Origin: Leucothrix pacifica
GTDB lineage: Bacteria > Pseudomonadota > Gammaproteobacteria > Thiotrichales > Thiotrichaceae
DNA length: 64,000 nt
Direction of reading: 5' to 3'
Assembly: GCF_003172875.1 (NCBI RefSeq)
Contig: NZ_QGKM01000008.1
Span: 1-64,000, forward strand
Of this stretch, positions 55,270 to 64,000 are shown piece by piece. The position numbers and the translations under genes are program-made. The notes under the pieces were generated by a model that was given only the letters and a program-made list of their open reading frames with translations, was not told the DNA's origin and ran no database searches. How positions within the stretch are numbered: position 1 is the stretch's first letter; each line of letters opens with the position of its first letter.

Positions 55270-56797
55270 GACTCAATACCTTTTGATATAGTTCTTTGTA
55301 GTTATCGAGGAATGTCTGTTCGCCATAAAGTAGTTCGACACGGGCGATTGCTGATTTTTGTGCCTGATACCAGCGGTCTTCATCGGCTAATAGGTCCGCC
55401 GCAGCATTGGCGAGTGCGCGAGGGTTGGCGATAGGCACAATAGAGCCAGCTGATCCCAGTGCGCGATCTTCCTCAGTTCGACCTTCAACAAGTTCACGGC
55501 ATGAGCCGACATCGGTGGATAATACAGGTACGCCTGCGGCGTAACCTTCCAGGATTACTAAGGGCTGACCTTCGCTGATAGAGCTAAGTGTCATTAGACT
55601 CATTTTTGGTAGAATATCGTTGATATTCTGAAACCCAAGAAACTTGACCTGTTCTTGCAAGCCCAGCTGCTCAACAAGAGTATGGCACTCTGCGGCATAT
55701 TCTGGCTCTTCTTCCTCGGGCCCTACAATCCAGCCTTCCACATCCGGGATTTTATCTTTGAGAATGCCGATGGCGCGAATGTATGTCTTAATGTCTTTGA
55801 TTGGGACAACTCGCCCCAATAAACACAATACCGGCGGTATCGTGTCGCTCCGTTCATCTCTGAGGGGCACAAAGCGTTCTATTTTTACGCCATTGGGAAT
55901 AACGATAGAACGTTCCGGTGGAGCACCCAAATCAATTTGCTTCTGTCTGTTCTGACCATACAAGGTAACGATGACCAGACAACCACTGTAAGTAAGACGA
56001 CCTAAACCTTCAAAGAACTGCATCCATAGCTGACGAATATAGCTGATTCGGTCATCAAGGCCTGCAGCGAGGTAAGGGTTGTTTTCTTTAATCCAGTCGA
56101 CTTGATAAAGATCGATCTGACGTTCTTTTGTATAGATACCATGCTCTGTCACCATCAATGGTTTGTTTTTCATCAATCTTAAAAACAAACCGAGCAGGCC
56201 AGCGTAACCGGTCGAGATTGTGTGATAACAGTCTGCCATCGGTACTTGAACAGCAATTTTCAATAAAGCAAGAATGGGCGCATGCATCGCCCGCACATTC
56301 CAGAAAAACTCATTAAATGGCAGGTCAGGACAATTATTTCGGTAGGCATCGGTGATCATGTCCCATATTTCAGGACTGTAAAAAAACTGATCCGCTGAAT
56401 AATCAGATGCTCGTGATAGCAGTTTGTGTAAACCGGACAGCTGCTTTAACGCCGGGGCTTGACCGCCTTTAGCTAATAACTCGTACAGAGACTTCAGTAT
56501 AGTGACGGTTTCTTTATCGAGACTGTGTTCTTTTGGTTCCCCCAAATCGAGTGAGTCATTCAGAAAGTGACGTTCGAAATGACATACGTTTGGAGGGAAC
56601 TCAAAGTGCATCTCTGAGTAATGTTCACTGCTCGCACCCACAAATATCAGTGAGAACTGATATTGGGGGTGTCCAACCATTAACTGATGTACCCAGCTTG
56701 ACACACCACCACGCACATAAGGATACGTGCCTTCTAACAAGAGGCAAATATCTGCTTTTTGGGATGGCCCAAGTCTTGGGAATTCGTCTTCAGTCAC
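55250..56797 (-). CDS. pelF: PelF-type glycosyltransferase
   Basis: A cytoplasmic GT4-family glycosyltransferase that polymerises the Pel exopolysaccharide, using UDP-sugars in Pseudomonas. It has 515 residues. The start is taken as the GTG at 56797 (MTEDEFPRLGPSQKADICLL), matching other PelF proteins; the longer frame to TTG at 56857 runs through AT-rich DNA. Signatures are LLLEGTYPYVRGGVSSWVHQ, TVTEHGIYTKER-like MVTEHGIYTKERQID, VPIKDIKTYIRA and ISEGQPLVILEGYAAG. Confidence 0.96.
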   Translation of the reverse strand: MTEDEFPRLGPSQKADICLLLEGTYPYVRGGVSSWVHQLMVGHPQYQFSLIFVGASSEHYSEMHFEFPPNVCHFERHFLNDSLDLGEPKEHSLDKETVTILKSLYELLAKGGQAPALKQLSGLHKLLSRASDYSADQFFYSPEIWDMITDAYRNNCPDLPFNEFFWNVRAMHAPILALLKIAVQVPMADCYHTISTGYAGLLGLFLRLMKNKPLMVTEHGIYTKERQIDLYQVDWIKENNPYLAAGLDDRISYIRQLWMQFFEGLGRLTYSGCLVIVTLYGQNRQKQIDLGAPPERSIVIPNGVKIERFVPLRDERSDTIPPVLCLLGRVVPIKDIKTYIRAIGILKDKIPDVEGWIVGPEEEEPEYAAECHTLVEQLGLQEQVKFLGFQNINDILPKMSLMTLSSISEGQPLVILEGYAAGVPVLSTDVGSCRELVEGRTEEDRALGSAGSIVPIANPRALANAAADLLADEDRWYQAQKSAIARVELLYGEQTFLDNYKELYQKVLSHGRNRV

Positions 56798-56894
56798 GGC
56801 TTTATTCTTATTATTATAGGTAATGTAAATTCGAGCGTATGTAAATTTTAACCACAATTATAATCTGCACACAGAGAATGTCAGCCAAATTCAG

Positions 56895-57788
56895 TCAGGC
56901 GGTTAAAGTGTCAAACAACGCGGTCTCATTTTTTGTCACTCCAAGATTCATGGCGCGAAGCTTAGCTTTACGGGCTGCCGCTTTTTTACCTTGATATTCA
57001 AGGATTTCACTGAGTGTCTGATAGGCACTGCCAGATTCATTATTTTCACGAATGGCGGAGATACAATGATCACTCGCTTGCTGTAACAAAACTTCTTTGC
57101 TGCTGGACTCAACACCAACATCTAATAGGTGCAGATAATCATGTGCGACAGCTAAGTGTAGTTCAGACAAGCGTTTCTTGGGGGCAGAGTTTAAGGCTTC
57201 CAGCTTCTTCTGAAGGTCGCTCTGCATTTGCTCTTCCAGCTTGCCTTTTAGTGAATATGCCATCAAGCGAGCACTTTCAAATGGACTCAGAAGTGCTTCG
57301 CTCAGTAAAGCATAGGCCTCTTTATCCGGAAGGTGACGTGATGCGATTAATAAACCAAGGTAAGCTTCATCATCTAACGAAGACAATAAATCACGTGTTT
57401 TTCTAATACTACCTTTTTGGTGGAAATCGGGAGCGGTAAAGTAATTAAGCAGATCTTTAGCAGTCTGTTTTTCTTGGTCTTCAGCACCAAGCCCTGCGCG
57501 TAATCCTTGCTCACGCAATATAGACCGGTTTTCGATAAGTACTAATAGCAGACTGCCAACCACAGGCAGAAGCGCTACGGTCATAATGACATACAGCCAG
57601 ACTTGTTTTGGGCTAGTGGCAGGATCAGACCAATGCATACTGAACCATTGAGCTGCTAATGTAGCAACCACAAGGTGTAGTGCAGAAACAATCAAGATTA
57701 AGCTAGGTTGACCTGTCCACAGCAGAGCGAATAACACAAGCTCTGCAAAAAAAACTACTAAAGTACTAACGGATAAGTCGCGCATCAT
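56895..57788 (-). CDS. pelE: PelE-type inner-membrane TPR protein
   Basis: About 297 residues from the ATG at 57788, overlapping the pelD stop. Three N-terminal hydrophobic segments (LVVFFAELVLFALLW, SLILIVSALHLVVATLAAQW, LYVIMTVALLPVVGSLLLVL) are followed by a cytoplasmic TPR-like helical domain (ACISAIRENNESG-like stretches to the end). In Pseudomonas PelE bridges PelD and PelG. It is placed here by position and topology more than by a strict motif. Confidence 0.88.
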   Translation of the reverse strand: MMRDLSVSTLVVFFAELVLFALLWTGQPSLILIVSALHLVVATLAAQWFSMHWSDPATSPKQVWLYVIMTVALLPVVGSLLLVLIENRSILREQGLRAGLGAEDQEKQTAKDLLNYFTAPDFHQKGSIRKTRDLLSSLDDEAYLGLLIASRHLPDKEAYALLSEALLSPFESARLMAYSLKGKLEEQMQSDLQKKLEALNSAPKKRLSELHLAVAHDYLHLLDVGVESSSKEVLLQQASDHCISAIRENNESGSAYQTLSEILEYQGKKAAARKAKLRAMNLGVTKNETALFDTLTA

Positions 57789-59169
57789 CAAATTTACCAA
57801 GGCTAACCAGATATTTTTGCAATTCCGTGCGCTGCATCTGATGACGAATAGGGTTGAATTTTAGCGATATTCCCGCATTGGAGAAGTCCTTGCCAAAACG
57901 TTTGGTAAAACGGCTTGCCAGATTATCCTGGAATTGTTTGAAATCCTGAACATTAAACAGAGGTAGTAGAATAACAAGCGTAGTGCTTTCCGCACGTTGC
58001 AGGTGCCAGATGCGGTTTGCACCTCTCACCTTGGAGACGAAATAATCTTTATATTCAGCACTATCGTCTGTATTGCGAATGGTGAGTGTAATCAGTGTTG
58101 CGGTTCGAACAGTATTCAAAACTACATTGAGACCGGTATACATTTCTTGCAGTAATTTTTTTGCACTTGTGGTTGGGCGTTGTGTGTTATCAAGAAGATT
58201 ACTCACGTAGTTACAAAGCAATGCCAGAAGGTTAAGATTCTGCTGAGTCATTGCAGAGTTAGCCATCCGCGCTACGGCCATCACGCCCCAAAGTTTGCCA
58301 TTGCAGTCAATCAATGGAATCGCGGCCTGAAGATTTGTATTCAACTGGTGCTTTTGGATCAGCTGAGAGTTCTTCACACTAACAGCCTGTTTACAACGAA
58401 TCGCTTCTTTTACCAATGGATCTTGATAGGCGCTGACGTGAACCATACCAACACTACCCAGTGCTTTTGGGTATAGCTGGTTATCTTTACTCATGCGATA
58501 AAAGGCAGCCGCCTCCAGCCAAGGGTAATGCGCAAGTATTTCCTGCATTTTTTCGATAGCTACAGTGAGTGCTTCAGCCTTGTTATCCGCGTCGACAGAG
58601 CTAACAGAAGTGTCGAGTAAGCGTAGTGAATTTGCCAGTGATTGGCTCTCAGCAACCAGGTCTTCTTCTAGTTGACTGTATGAAATGTGTAGTAACTGCA
58701 GTGCTTGCTCTGACTGACTGGCGTTGAGTCGGTAATTCTCAAGCTCTTTCGCCTGAGTCTCAGTACGGTTGCCCCAGTACTGAATCATTTCACCAATGAC
58801 TAAGACGACTAACAGGCTTCCGACAAGTATCTGACTGGCCACCGTCAGAAGGGCAGGATTAAACACCAAAACATAAAGCAGGCAAAACGATGACATGACT
58901 AATAAGCTCAGCAAGCCATAGCGCGTTCCGTAACGTGAAGCAGTCAAGGTAGGAACCAATAACATCCAGGGGAAGGCCGACTGTAGAAAGAATAAATCTT
59001 CACGCCCCAGCAGCCATGCCAGCAAAGGGACCAAAAGTGGTAGGAAAAGGACCTCAAATATTGCTGTCTCAGGCTTTGGCCTAAGTTGTGCCAGAGGTGT
59101 TGAATCTGATGAGCGGGGTATTGAAAAATTCTCAACAACCACATGCCCTTGCATGGATTTTCTTTTCAT
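57766..59169 (-). CDS. pelD: PelD-type c-di-GMP receptor with altered I-site
   Basis: A protein of 467 residues. N-terminal hydrophobic segments (FLPLLVPLLAWLLG, YGLLSLLVMSSFCLLYVLVF, LLVVLVIGEMIQYW) lead to a coiled stretch, a GAF domain (about 165-325) and a degenerate GGDEF domain (about 330-460). PelD of Pseudomonas binds c-di-GMP with an RxxD motif and another arginine, which switches on Pel synthesis. The corresponding stretch here is KVRGANRIWHL, with Arg382 and Asn385: RxxN instead of RxxD. Binding may be weakened or changed. It follows pelB by 11 bases. Confidence 0.9.
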   Translation of the reverse strand: MKRKSMQGHVVVENFSIPRSSDSTPLAQLRPKPETAIFEVLFLPLLVPLLAWLLGREDLFFLQSAFPWMLLVPTLTASRYGTRYGLLSLLVMSSFCLLYVLVFNPALLTVASQILVGSLLVVLVIGEMIQYWGNRTETQAKELENYRLNASQSEQALQLLHISYSQLEEDLVAESQSLANSLRLLDTSVSSVDADNKAEALTVAIEKMQEILAHYPWLEAAAFYRMSKDNQLYPKALGSVGMVHVSAYQDPLVKEAIRCKQAVSVKNSQLIQKHQLNTNLQAAIPLIDCNGKLWGVMAVARMANSAMTQQNLNLLALLCNYVSNLLDNTQRPTTSAKKLLQEMYTGLNVVLNTVRTATLITLTIRNTDDSAEYKDYFVSKVRGANRIWHLQRAESTTLVILLPLFNVQDFKQFQDNLASRFTKRFGKDFSNAGISLKFNPIRHQMQRTELQKYLVSLGKFDDARLIR

Positions 59170-59180
59170 GATTGTTATCT

Positions 59181-62100
59181 TTATTTATCTGTTACCGGGA
59201 AATCCAGGAATTTCCGGTATTGCAGTAATAAGCCTTTGTCTTCTGGGTTACCGAGTGAGCCTTTGTCATAGAACACACCCAAACTCAATTCATCATTATC
59301 AAATAAGTCTTTACTAACCGCGGCTTCAGCATGTGCTTTTAGCTCACCAGTTGGCCAGACTTTACCGAGAGCAACCGAACCACTGTACTGAAGCTCTGAT
59401 TTTCCACTTAGACCTTGTCCGGGTATTCCGTGGTTAAAACCAGCGATCAACTCAACGCTCTGGGTTGACTCAGGCAGCGCGTTCGCCGTACTTACCTGAC
59501 TGGCATTGTCGTTCTTCTGTAACGTTCCTTGAATGCCGCCATACCATTGACCATTCACGGTGTTTTGTCTGTGAACCACCGCTGCACGAGCACCGAGTCC
59601 ATCAGCAAGATTTTGACCGTTATCAGTCCGGTTGAATTCGTGCTTCCATGCACTCAACTGAGCCGTTTGTTTTTCACCAAGCTGAGCATTGAAGTCAACT
59701 TTTAATCTGTTTCTGCGACCGTATTGTCTTAAATATGAATTTTCATCGGGGGTTTCCTGAAAACCATATTCCAATCCAGCGCGAAGTCGTTCGTTCAGCT
59801 GTCTCTGGTATTTCAAATTACCATAGGCTTGTAAGTCAGTGCCGTTGTCATAGATACCAAGCCTTCCATTCAGCTGATTAGTGGTATCTTTCCATTCGAA
59901 CCCAACCGAAACATCCTGTTCGTTGACTTTGGTGCCAGGTAACGAGTTGTCACTGAGCTGAGCTTTGCGAAGTTTGATATCAAAGCCTGCCGGAAGACCA
60001 TATTTCCCCATCCCTTGTTTATATTGAAGGGTTTGCTCTCTGGTTGTGAGTGTTCCGACTTTTCTGGCGTTGTAAGCCGCTACAAACTCAGAAACCCGAC
60101 CTTCAGCCAGTGACAGAGCGATGCGTCGGGCGGTATCACGTTCTTTAGCAGTGTCCGCTTCATTCATCGCTCGTTTCGCGACATCGAATGCTTCTTGTTG
60201 GCGCTCCAGAGCAATCAAAACACTGACATGATCACTGGTAGACATTTGGTCAGACTGCTTGAGTAAGGCTGCCAACGTTCGCTTGTCTTTAAGTTTTAAC
60301 GCGATTGACAAAGCCATCCATAACGGCTTTTTCATTCGTTTGACATCCGTCCGAGCCAGCAAGCGCTTCAGTTGTGTCATATTGTTTTTATCCAAAGCCC
60401 ATGAAATCGCAATTTCATTCATGCGGTCTTTGTCAGCTTTATCTGTGGTCAGGCGGTCTAGCTCAGCGTAGATCTTGTCAAACTCAGCTTGTGTACCGGA
60501 CTTATGCGTCACGCTCAGGTATTGAAATAAAGCCTCTTTACGCTCGGCAGGGTTCAATGACCCCGAGGCAAGTTGTTGTTTAAGTTGTTGAACACCAAAA
60601 GCACGAACCTTAGCAGCTTCAGATTTGCGATCTAATTGTTCCAGTGATTCTGCATAACTGAGTAACATAATGAAGTTTTCAGTATGTTTAACGCTAGCCA
60701 TCTCAAACCATTTGATACTGCTCTGGTAGTCCTTCATTGCCTGATATGCTGTCGCATAATTCGGCCAAAGTTCATCATGTGACTCTGCAAACGTTTCCCA
60801 GCTTTTTAGCAGTTGCCTAAGTGTTGCAAAGTCTTTTAACTGAGTGAAAGCTAATATCATTCCTTGTCGGGCAGGGACGGAGTCAGGCTTAAGATGAAGT
60901 AGTCGCTTATAACTATTAATCGCTTGGGCATAGTGCTTTTTCTGGTAGTTAAATTGAGCGCGTAACAACCAGTATTGGGCCATGTCAGCAAATTCACTGA
61001 GCTTTGCATCGGAGGCAGCGAAGAGCTTCTCAAGCAAGCCATATTGCTTTTTATCAAATGCTTCCTGCATGGCAACCAGTTGCTTTAGGGTTGCTTGTTT
61101 GCGGGCATCGAGTGCAATTTTTTGAATCGAATCAATACCACTTTGAGCATCTTTAGAGTTTGGATTTAACGCCAGTACTTTCTGGAATAATGACAGTGCT
61201 TGTTGGTAGTTCTTCTGTGAATTAGCAATCGCTGCCTGCATCAACCAATATCTCGGCTCAGAGGCAAAACGAGATGACTGCTCTTTTGATAATGCTAATA
61301 AAGTGGCAAAGCCCTGATAGTCTTTCGCATCAAAAGCAATTTGCATACCGGTGATCATTAGGTCGGTATCAGCGGTTTCCATAAAACCACGTTTGATGGC
61401 CGCCAAGGCTGCCGCGCTTTGACCGAGCTTGTCATGCAACAACGCGATACGGGTGTGGAACAGGATTCGCTGCTTGACCTCTGATTGATCCGTGCTCTTT
61501 AGCAGACGCTGGTAATAAGCTAATGCAACTGCATTATGCTGATAGGTCCATGCTACTTCACCCATGATGGCTAGCTGGTTGTCTGTAGCGTCCTCTCTCC
61601 ATTGTTGATGGTTCTCACGCCATAACTGGTAAGCCTTATCTTTTTGTTTTAATGCCCAATGCAGCTCAAAGCGCGTTAGTGCATATTGATTGCTGCTACC
61701 AAAACTTTGCTCAAGGCGTGACCAGGTCGCAAGTGCTTCTTCGTAGCGTTCTTCTGCGCCGTACCATTTAGCCAGTATTTCTAAGAACTCTCGGTCTGGG
61801 CCGTGCATAGCTAAGTAGTCTGTCAGGAATTCTTCTGCCTTTGCATTGTGTTTAGCTTTTCTGACTAAGTGAAAGAAGATGTCATTAACTGTCTGGTGTG
61901 GTAACTCCTGAGACTCTGACAAAGTAATCAAGAACGCCAGTCCGTCGCCATCTAAATCAGACTGTGCAATTCGAATCACTTGTTCCTGATGTTTAGTGTC
62001 ACCACTTTGCTCATAAATCCACTGCCAAAGTTGAAGGGCAAGTGTGTCATTACCTTTCATCTCTTCAAGGTAAGCCCATCGCTCACGCAGCTTCAGGTCT

Positions 62101-63398
62101 TTCGGTTTTTGCTTTACAGCGCGTTTAACAAAGGCTGCAGCCTCTTCAAAATTTTCATCAATGGTTTCAATATCAGCCTGACTGATAATAGCTTCGTAAG
62201 AGTCTGGCTGAAGTTCCAGACGATCTCCATTCCAGTCTCTGGCTAAATCCAGATCCTTTTCCAACAAGGCAATACCCACACCTTTCTTGAGCAGTGTCAT
62301 ATTGCCGGGATTGTGTTTGATCAGTGGTTCAATGATGTTCAATGCAAGGTTATGGCGATTATCCTTGATATAAACTTCGATTAAGCGCTGTTGTATTGTC
62401 CAGCGGTCGCTGTCTTTTGTCGCAAGCTCAGACGCTTCTTCCAGATAGTGACTGGCGTTGCTGTACATCTTGGTTTCGGTGGCCCAATGCGCAGCCTTTT
62501 CTAACCAGCGCTGCTTGTTCGTGACTGAGTCACGCTTGGCTAAATGCGCATATAGGTTACTGGCACTTTCTGGTAGACCAGCGTCAAGACTAGCCTTGGC
62601 TAAAGCTTCCAGTGCCTTTGGCGACTCGGGTAATTGAAACTGTGCTTCATTCAGGAAGTCTTTTACTTCTTCCTTTTGACCAGCTTTGGAGGCAGCTGAT
62701 AACCACGCGTAAGTATAAGCATTAAAGCGGCCGGTATTTTTAGATAATTCACTGGCTGTTTTGAAGTCTTTTGCTGCACTAACAGGATCACCCGCATGTT
62801 CTGACCAACGACCTGCTTCAGCTAACCATGATGCTTTTTTTGCAGTGTCTACATCTGCTAAACGGTGATAAATTTTAACAGCTTGCGGTAACAGGCCAAA
62901 GTCAGTACTTGCTTTAGCCAGAGCTTGCAATTCCTTACGGTTCAGGCTGTTATAGTCCTCCAAATATTGCAGATGCTGCCTAACATCAATATGTTGATCG
63001 CTGAAATCTTCACCTGAAGTGCTCGCGGTATAATAAGCATCAAGATAGTTTCTAAGCTGGATCGTCGCTAACTGCTTACGTTGACGCGTGCTTAAATCAG
63101 CAGTACTGAGTTTTTCGCTCAGTAGTCTGCGTGATGATTCCCACAAGCCTTTCTCACTCATTTCTTGCGCTAGCTTTAGTACTTGCTCATTAGTACTTTG
63201 TGGGTCGTTAAGTAATTGGTGGTACTGTGCCAGCAAGCGACTGGAAAACTGTTCTTTTAATGCACCTGAGTCCTGAGAGCTAAGGAAATTAGCGCTCTTC
63301 CAGGGGAACAACAAAACCAGAAAACCGATCAGCACTGCGGTAATAAGTAGCAGCACTGGGACGTTAAATAGCTTTTGAGGGGACTCAGATCTTTTCAT
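59181..63398 (-). CDS. pelB: PelB-type TPR protein with outer-membrane porin domain
   Basis: A 1405-residue protein: an N-terminal membrane anchor (LLLITAVLIGFLVLLF), about 1070 residues of TPR helices in the periplasm, and a C-terminal beta-barrel from about residue 1110 (strands such as LNGRLGIYDNGTDLQAYGNL and VELIAGFNHG). In Pseudomonas PelB provides the outer-membrane pore and its TPRs bind PelA. AAGGATAAG precedes the ATG, 6 bases after the upstream gene's stop. No pelC separates it from pelD, although PelC caps the pore periplasmically in Pseudomonas. Confidence 0.95.
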   Translation of the reverse strand: MKRSESPQKLFNVPVLLLITAVLIGFLVLLFPWKSANFLSSQDSGALKEQFSSRLLAQYHQLLNDPQSTNEQVLKLAQEMSEKGLWESSRRLLSEKLSTADLSTRQRKQLATIQLRNYLDAYYTASTSGEDFSDQHIDVRQHLQYLEDYNSLNRKELQALAKASTDFGLLPQAVKIYHRLADVDTAKKASWLAEAGRWSEHAGDPVSAAKDFKTASELSKNTGRFNAYTYAWLSAASKAGQKEEVKDFLNEAQFQLPESPKALEALAKASLDAGLPESASNLYAHLAKRDSVTNKQRWLEKAAHWATETKMYSNASHYLEEASELATKDSDRWTIQQRLIEVYIKDNRHNLALNIIEPLIKHNPGNMTLLKKGVGIALLEKDLDLARDWNGDRLELQPDSYEAIISQADIETIDENFEEAAAFVKRAVKQKPKDLKLRERWAYLEEMKGNDTLALQLWQWIYEQSGDTKHQEQVIRIAQSDLDGDGLAFLITLSESQELPHQTVNDIFFHLVRKAKHNAKAEEFLTDYLAMHGPDREFLEILAKWYGAEERYEEALATWSRLEQSFGSSNQYALTRFELHWALKQKDKAYQLWRENHQQWREDATDNQLAIMGEVAWTYQHNAVALAYYQRLLKSTDQSEVKQRILFHTRIALLHDKLGQSAAALAAIKRGFMETADTDLMITGMQIAFDAKDYQGFATLLALSKEQSSRFASEPRYWLMQAAIANSQKNYQQALSLFQKVLALNPNSKDAQSGIDSIQKIALDARKQATLKQLVAMQEAFDKKQYGLLEKLFAASDAKLSEFADMAQYWLLRAQFNYQKKHYAQAINSYKRLLHLKPDSVPARQGMILAFTQLKDFATLRQLLKSWETFAESHDELWPNYATAYQAMKDYQSSIKWFEMASVKHTENFIMLLSYAESLEQLDRKSEAAKVRAFGVQQLKQQLASGSLNPAERKEALFQYLSVTHKSGTQAEFDKIYAELDRLTTDKADKDRMNEIAISWALDKNNMTQLKRLLARTDVKRMKKPLWMALSIALKLKDKRTLAALLKQSDQMSTSDHVSVLIALERQQEAFDVAKRAMNEADTAKERDTARRIALSLAEGRVSEFVAAYNARKVGTLTTREQTLQYKQGMGKYGLPAGFDIKLRKAQLSDNSLPGTKVNEQDVSVGFEWKDTTNQLNGRLGIYDNGTDLQAYGNLKYQRQLNERLRAGLEYGFQETPDENSYLRQYGRRNRLKVDFNAQLGEKQTAQLSAWKHEFNRTDNGQNLADGLGARAAVVHRQNTVNGQWYGGIQGTLQKNDNASQVSTANALPESTQSVELIAGFNHGIPGQGLSGKSELQYSGSVALGKVWPTGELKAHAEAAVSKDLFDNDELSLGVFYDKGSLGNPEDKGLLLQYRKFLDFPVTDK

Positions 63399-63404
63399 TA
63401 TGTC

Positions 63405-64000
63405 TTATCCTTTTGGAATCGCAGCGTCAGGAGAAAGCACTTGTATGTTGATGCCTTCACTTTGTTGGCGGCGAAGCCAGTTCTGATAAATGGGGAATTG
63501 CTGTTTAAATGGCTGAGCGGTCACAATGCCCAGATATCGGCCAATTAAGTGGCCGGTTGGCATGCCTGACTGAATGTCATGGACTTCCAGTCGCAAGCCA
63601 TCTGCTTCAAGATTGCGTTGAAGGATCTGGTATTTTTCCAGATTCATCGGATGATGGGTTTCCGTTTTACTATCCGTTAGTAGCAGGAATGTTTTTAGCT
63701 GAGGCTCAAAGCTACTCACGCCCACCATGTCGAGTGAGGGGATTGATATCCACGGTATAAAGCCTTCACGCGTAATGCGATCAGCGAGTGATTGGGCATC
63801 TTCACGTTTATTAGGCTCAAGGTAATCAATAATGAGAATGTCGACCGGCAGTTTATCTTTGATGGTGTGTAACTGGTTGAGTAGCCAATCCTGATCTTCT
63901 GCTTTGGTCTCTTTGTAAACTTTTAAGCCGTTATCCCAGCTTGCGAAGAGTGACTCAGCAGCAACTGCTTCTACTAAGTGTCCAATTCTGGGTAAGACCT
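63405..64000 (-). CDS. pelA: PelA-like hydrolase (GH114-type) half, C-terminal part, cut by right edge
   Basis: The frame enters from the right edge and ends at TAA (63405-63407), giving 197 residues. The first part reads LFASWDNGLKVYKETK, LPVDILIIDYLEPNKRED and EGFIPWISIPSLDMVGVS. These fit the GH114-type TIM barrel of PelA: the late barrel strand and the ...DYxD-like and GFxPYxxxxxLD stretches. A Rossmann-like tail (KTFLLLTDSKTETHHPMNLE, IVTAQPFKQQF) follows, then the gene stops. No deacetylase domain is present, unlike fused PelA of Pseudomonas. The symbol is given by relation and position before pelB; the N-terminus is not visible. Confidence 0.75.
   Translation of the reverse strand, partial: VLPRIGHLVEAVAAESLFASWDNGLKVYKETKAEDQDWLLNQLHTIKDKLPVDILIIDYLEPNKREDAQSLADRITREGFIPWISIPSLDMVGVSSFEPQLKTFLLLTDSKTETHHPMNLEKYQILQRNLEADGLRLEVHDIQSGMPTGHLIGRYLGIVTAQPFKQQFPIYQNWLRRQQSEGINIQVLSPDAAIPKG

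Overview
The window looks like chromosome from a gammaproteobacterium of moderate GC. It holds standard gammaproteobacterial housekeeping genes (glyQS, mnmG-rsmG, ispB divergent from rplU-rpmA, comM, gpmI, acnA, gshB, katG, bioD, lepB) and an exopolysaccharide locus of the Pseudomonas Pel type. A marine or filamentous Thiotrichales-like relative is my guess, at low confidence. No rRNA, tRNA, CRISPR array, insertion sequence or prophage was recognised.

Left part (1-21.2 kb): the 5' part of a Fic-family gene with repeated TTGCG boxes in front of it, and catalase-peroxidase katG. Aconitase acnA is divergent from a GntR/FadR-type regulator, with two TTGTNNACAA sites between them. Then come a glyoxalase-II-like hydrolase, an orphan molybdopterin oxidoreductase, a PduX-like GHMP kinase overlapping a TetR regulator, and a divergent DUF2852 protein with paired operator-like repeats. 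A run of small membrane, lipoprotein and thioredoxin-fold genes follows, then gpmI, comM, an ankyrin-repeat lipoprotein and an isolated CobH/CbiC-like protein that appears to lack the catalytic histidine.

Middle (21.2-38.5 kb): a 600-base gap with a perfect inverted repeat and an orphan terminator, glyQS, mnmG-rsmG, and lepB-bioD. An ECF sigma factor, a membrane anti-sigma-like protein and a secreted subtilase form one operon. gshB and an OsmC-like gene follow. Next are an ECF factor (TIGR02999 type), a membrane Ser/Thr kinase with a TPR-like outer part, and two DUF4360 exported proteins flanking a small exported protein.

38.5-49.6 kb: an operon with a Tae4-like peptidoglycan amidase (N-terminal region, proline-alanine linker and Ig-like segment ahead of the amidase domain) and a candidate periplasmic partner; ispB; rplU-rpmA; a carbamoyltransferase - SxtJ - DUF5989 - SGNH cluster likely to modify a surface or secreted glycan; and a MuiA/DUF4139 protein divergent from a TatD-type nuclease.

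Right end (49.6-64 kb): a Pel-type polysaccharide locus, all on the minus strand, in transcription order pelA-like hydrolase half (cut by the right edge), pelB, pelD, pelE, pelF, pelG, a SAM methyltransferase and a separate large exported PelA-type deacetylase. PelA functions therefore appear to be divided between two genes at opposite ends of the locus. The deacetylase carries a duplicated carbohydrate-binding-like module. No pelC is seen between pelB and pelD, and PelD has RxxN where the c-di-GMP-binding RxxD motif is expected. This is the most unusual system in the window.
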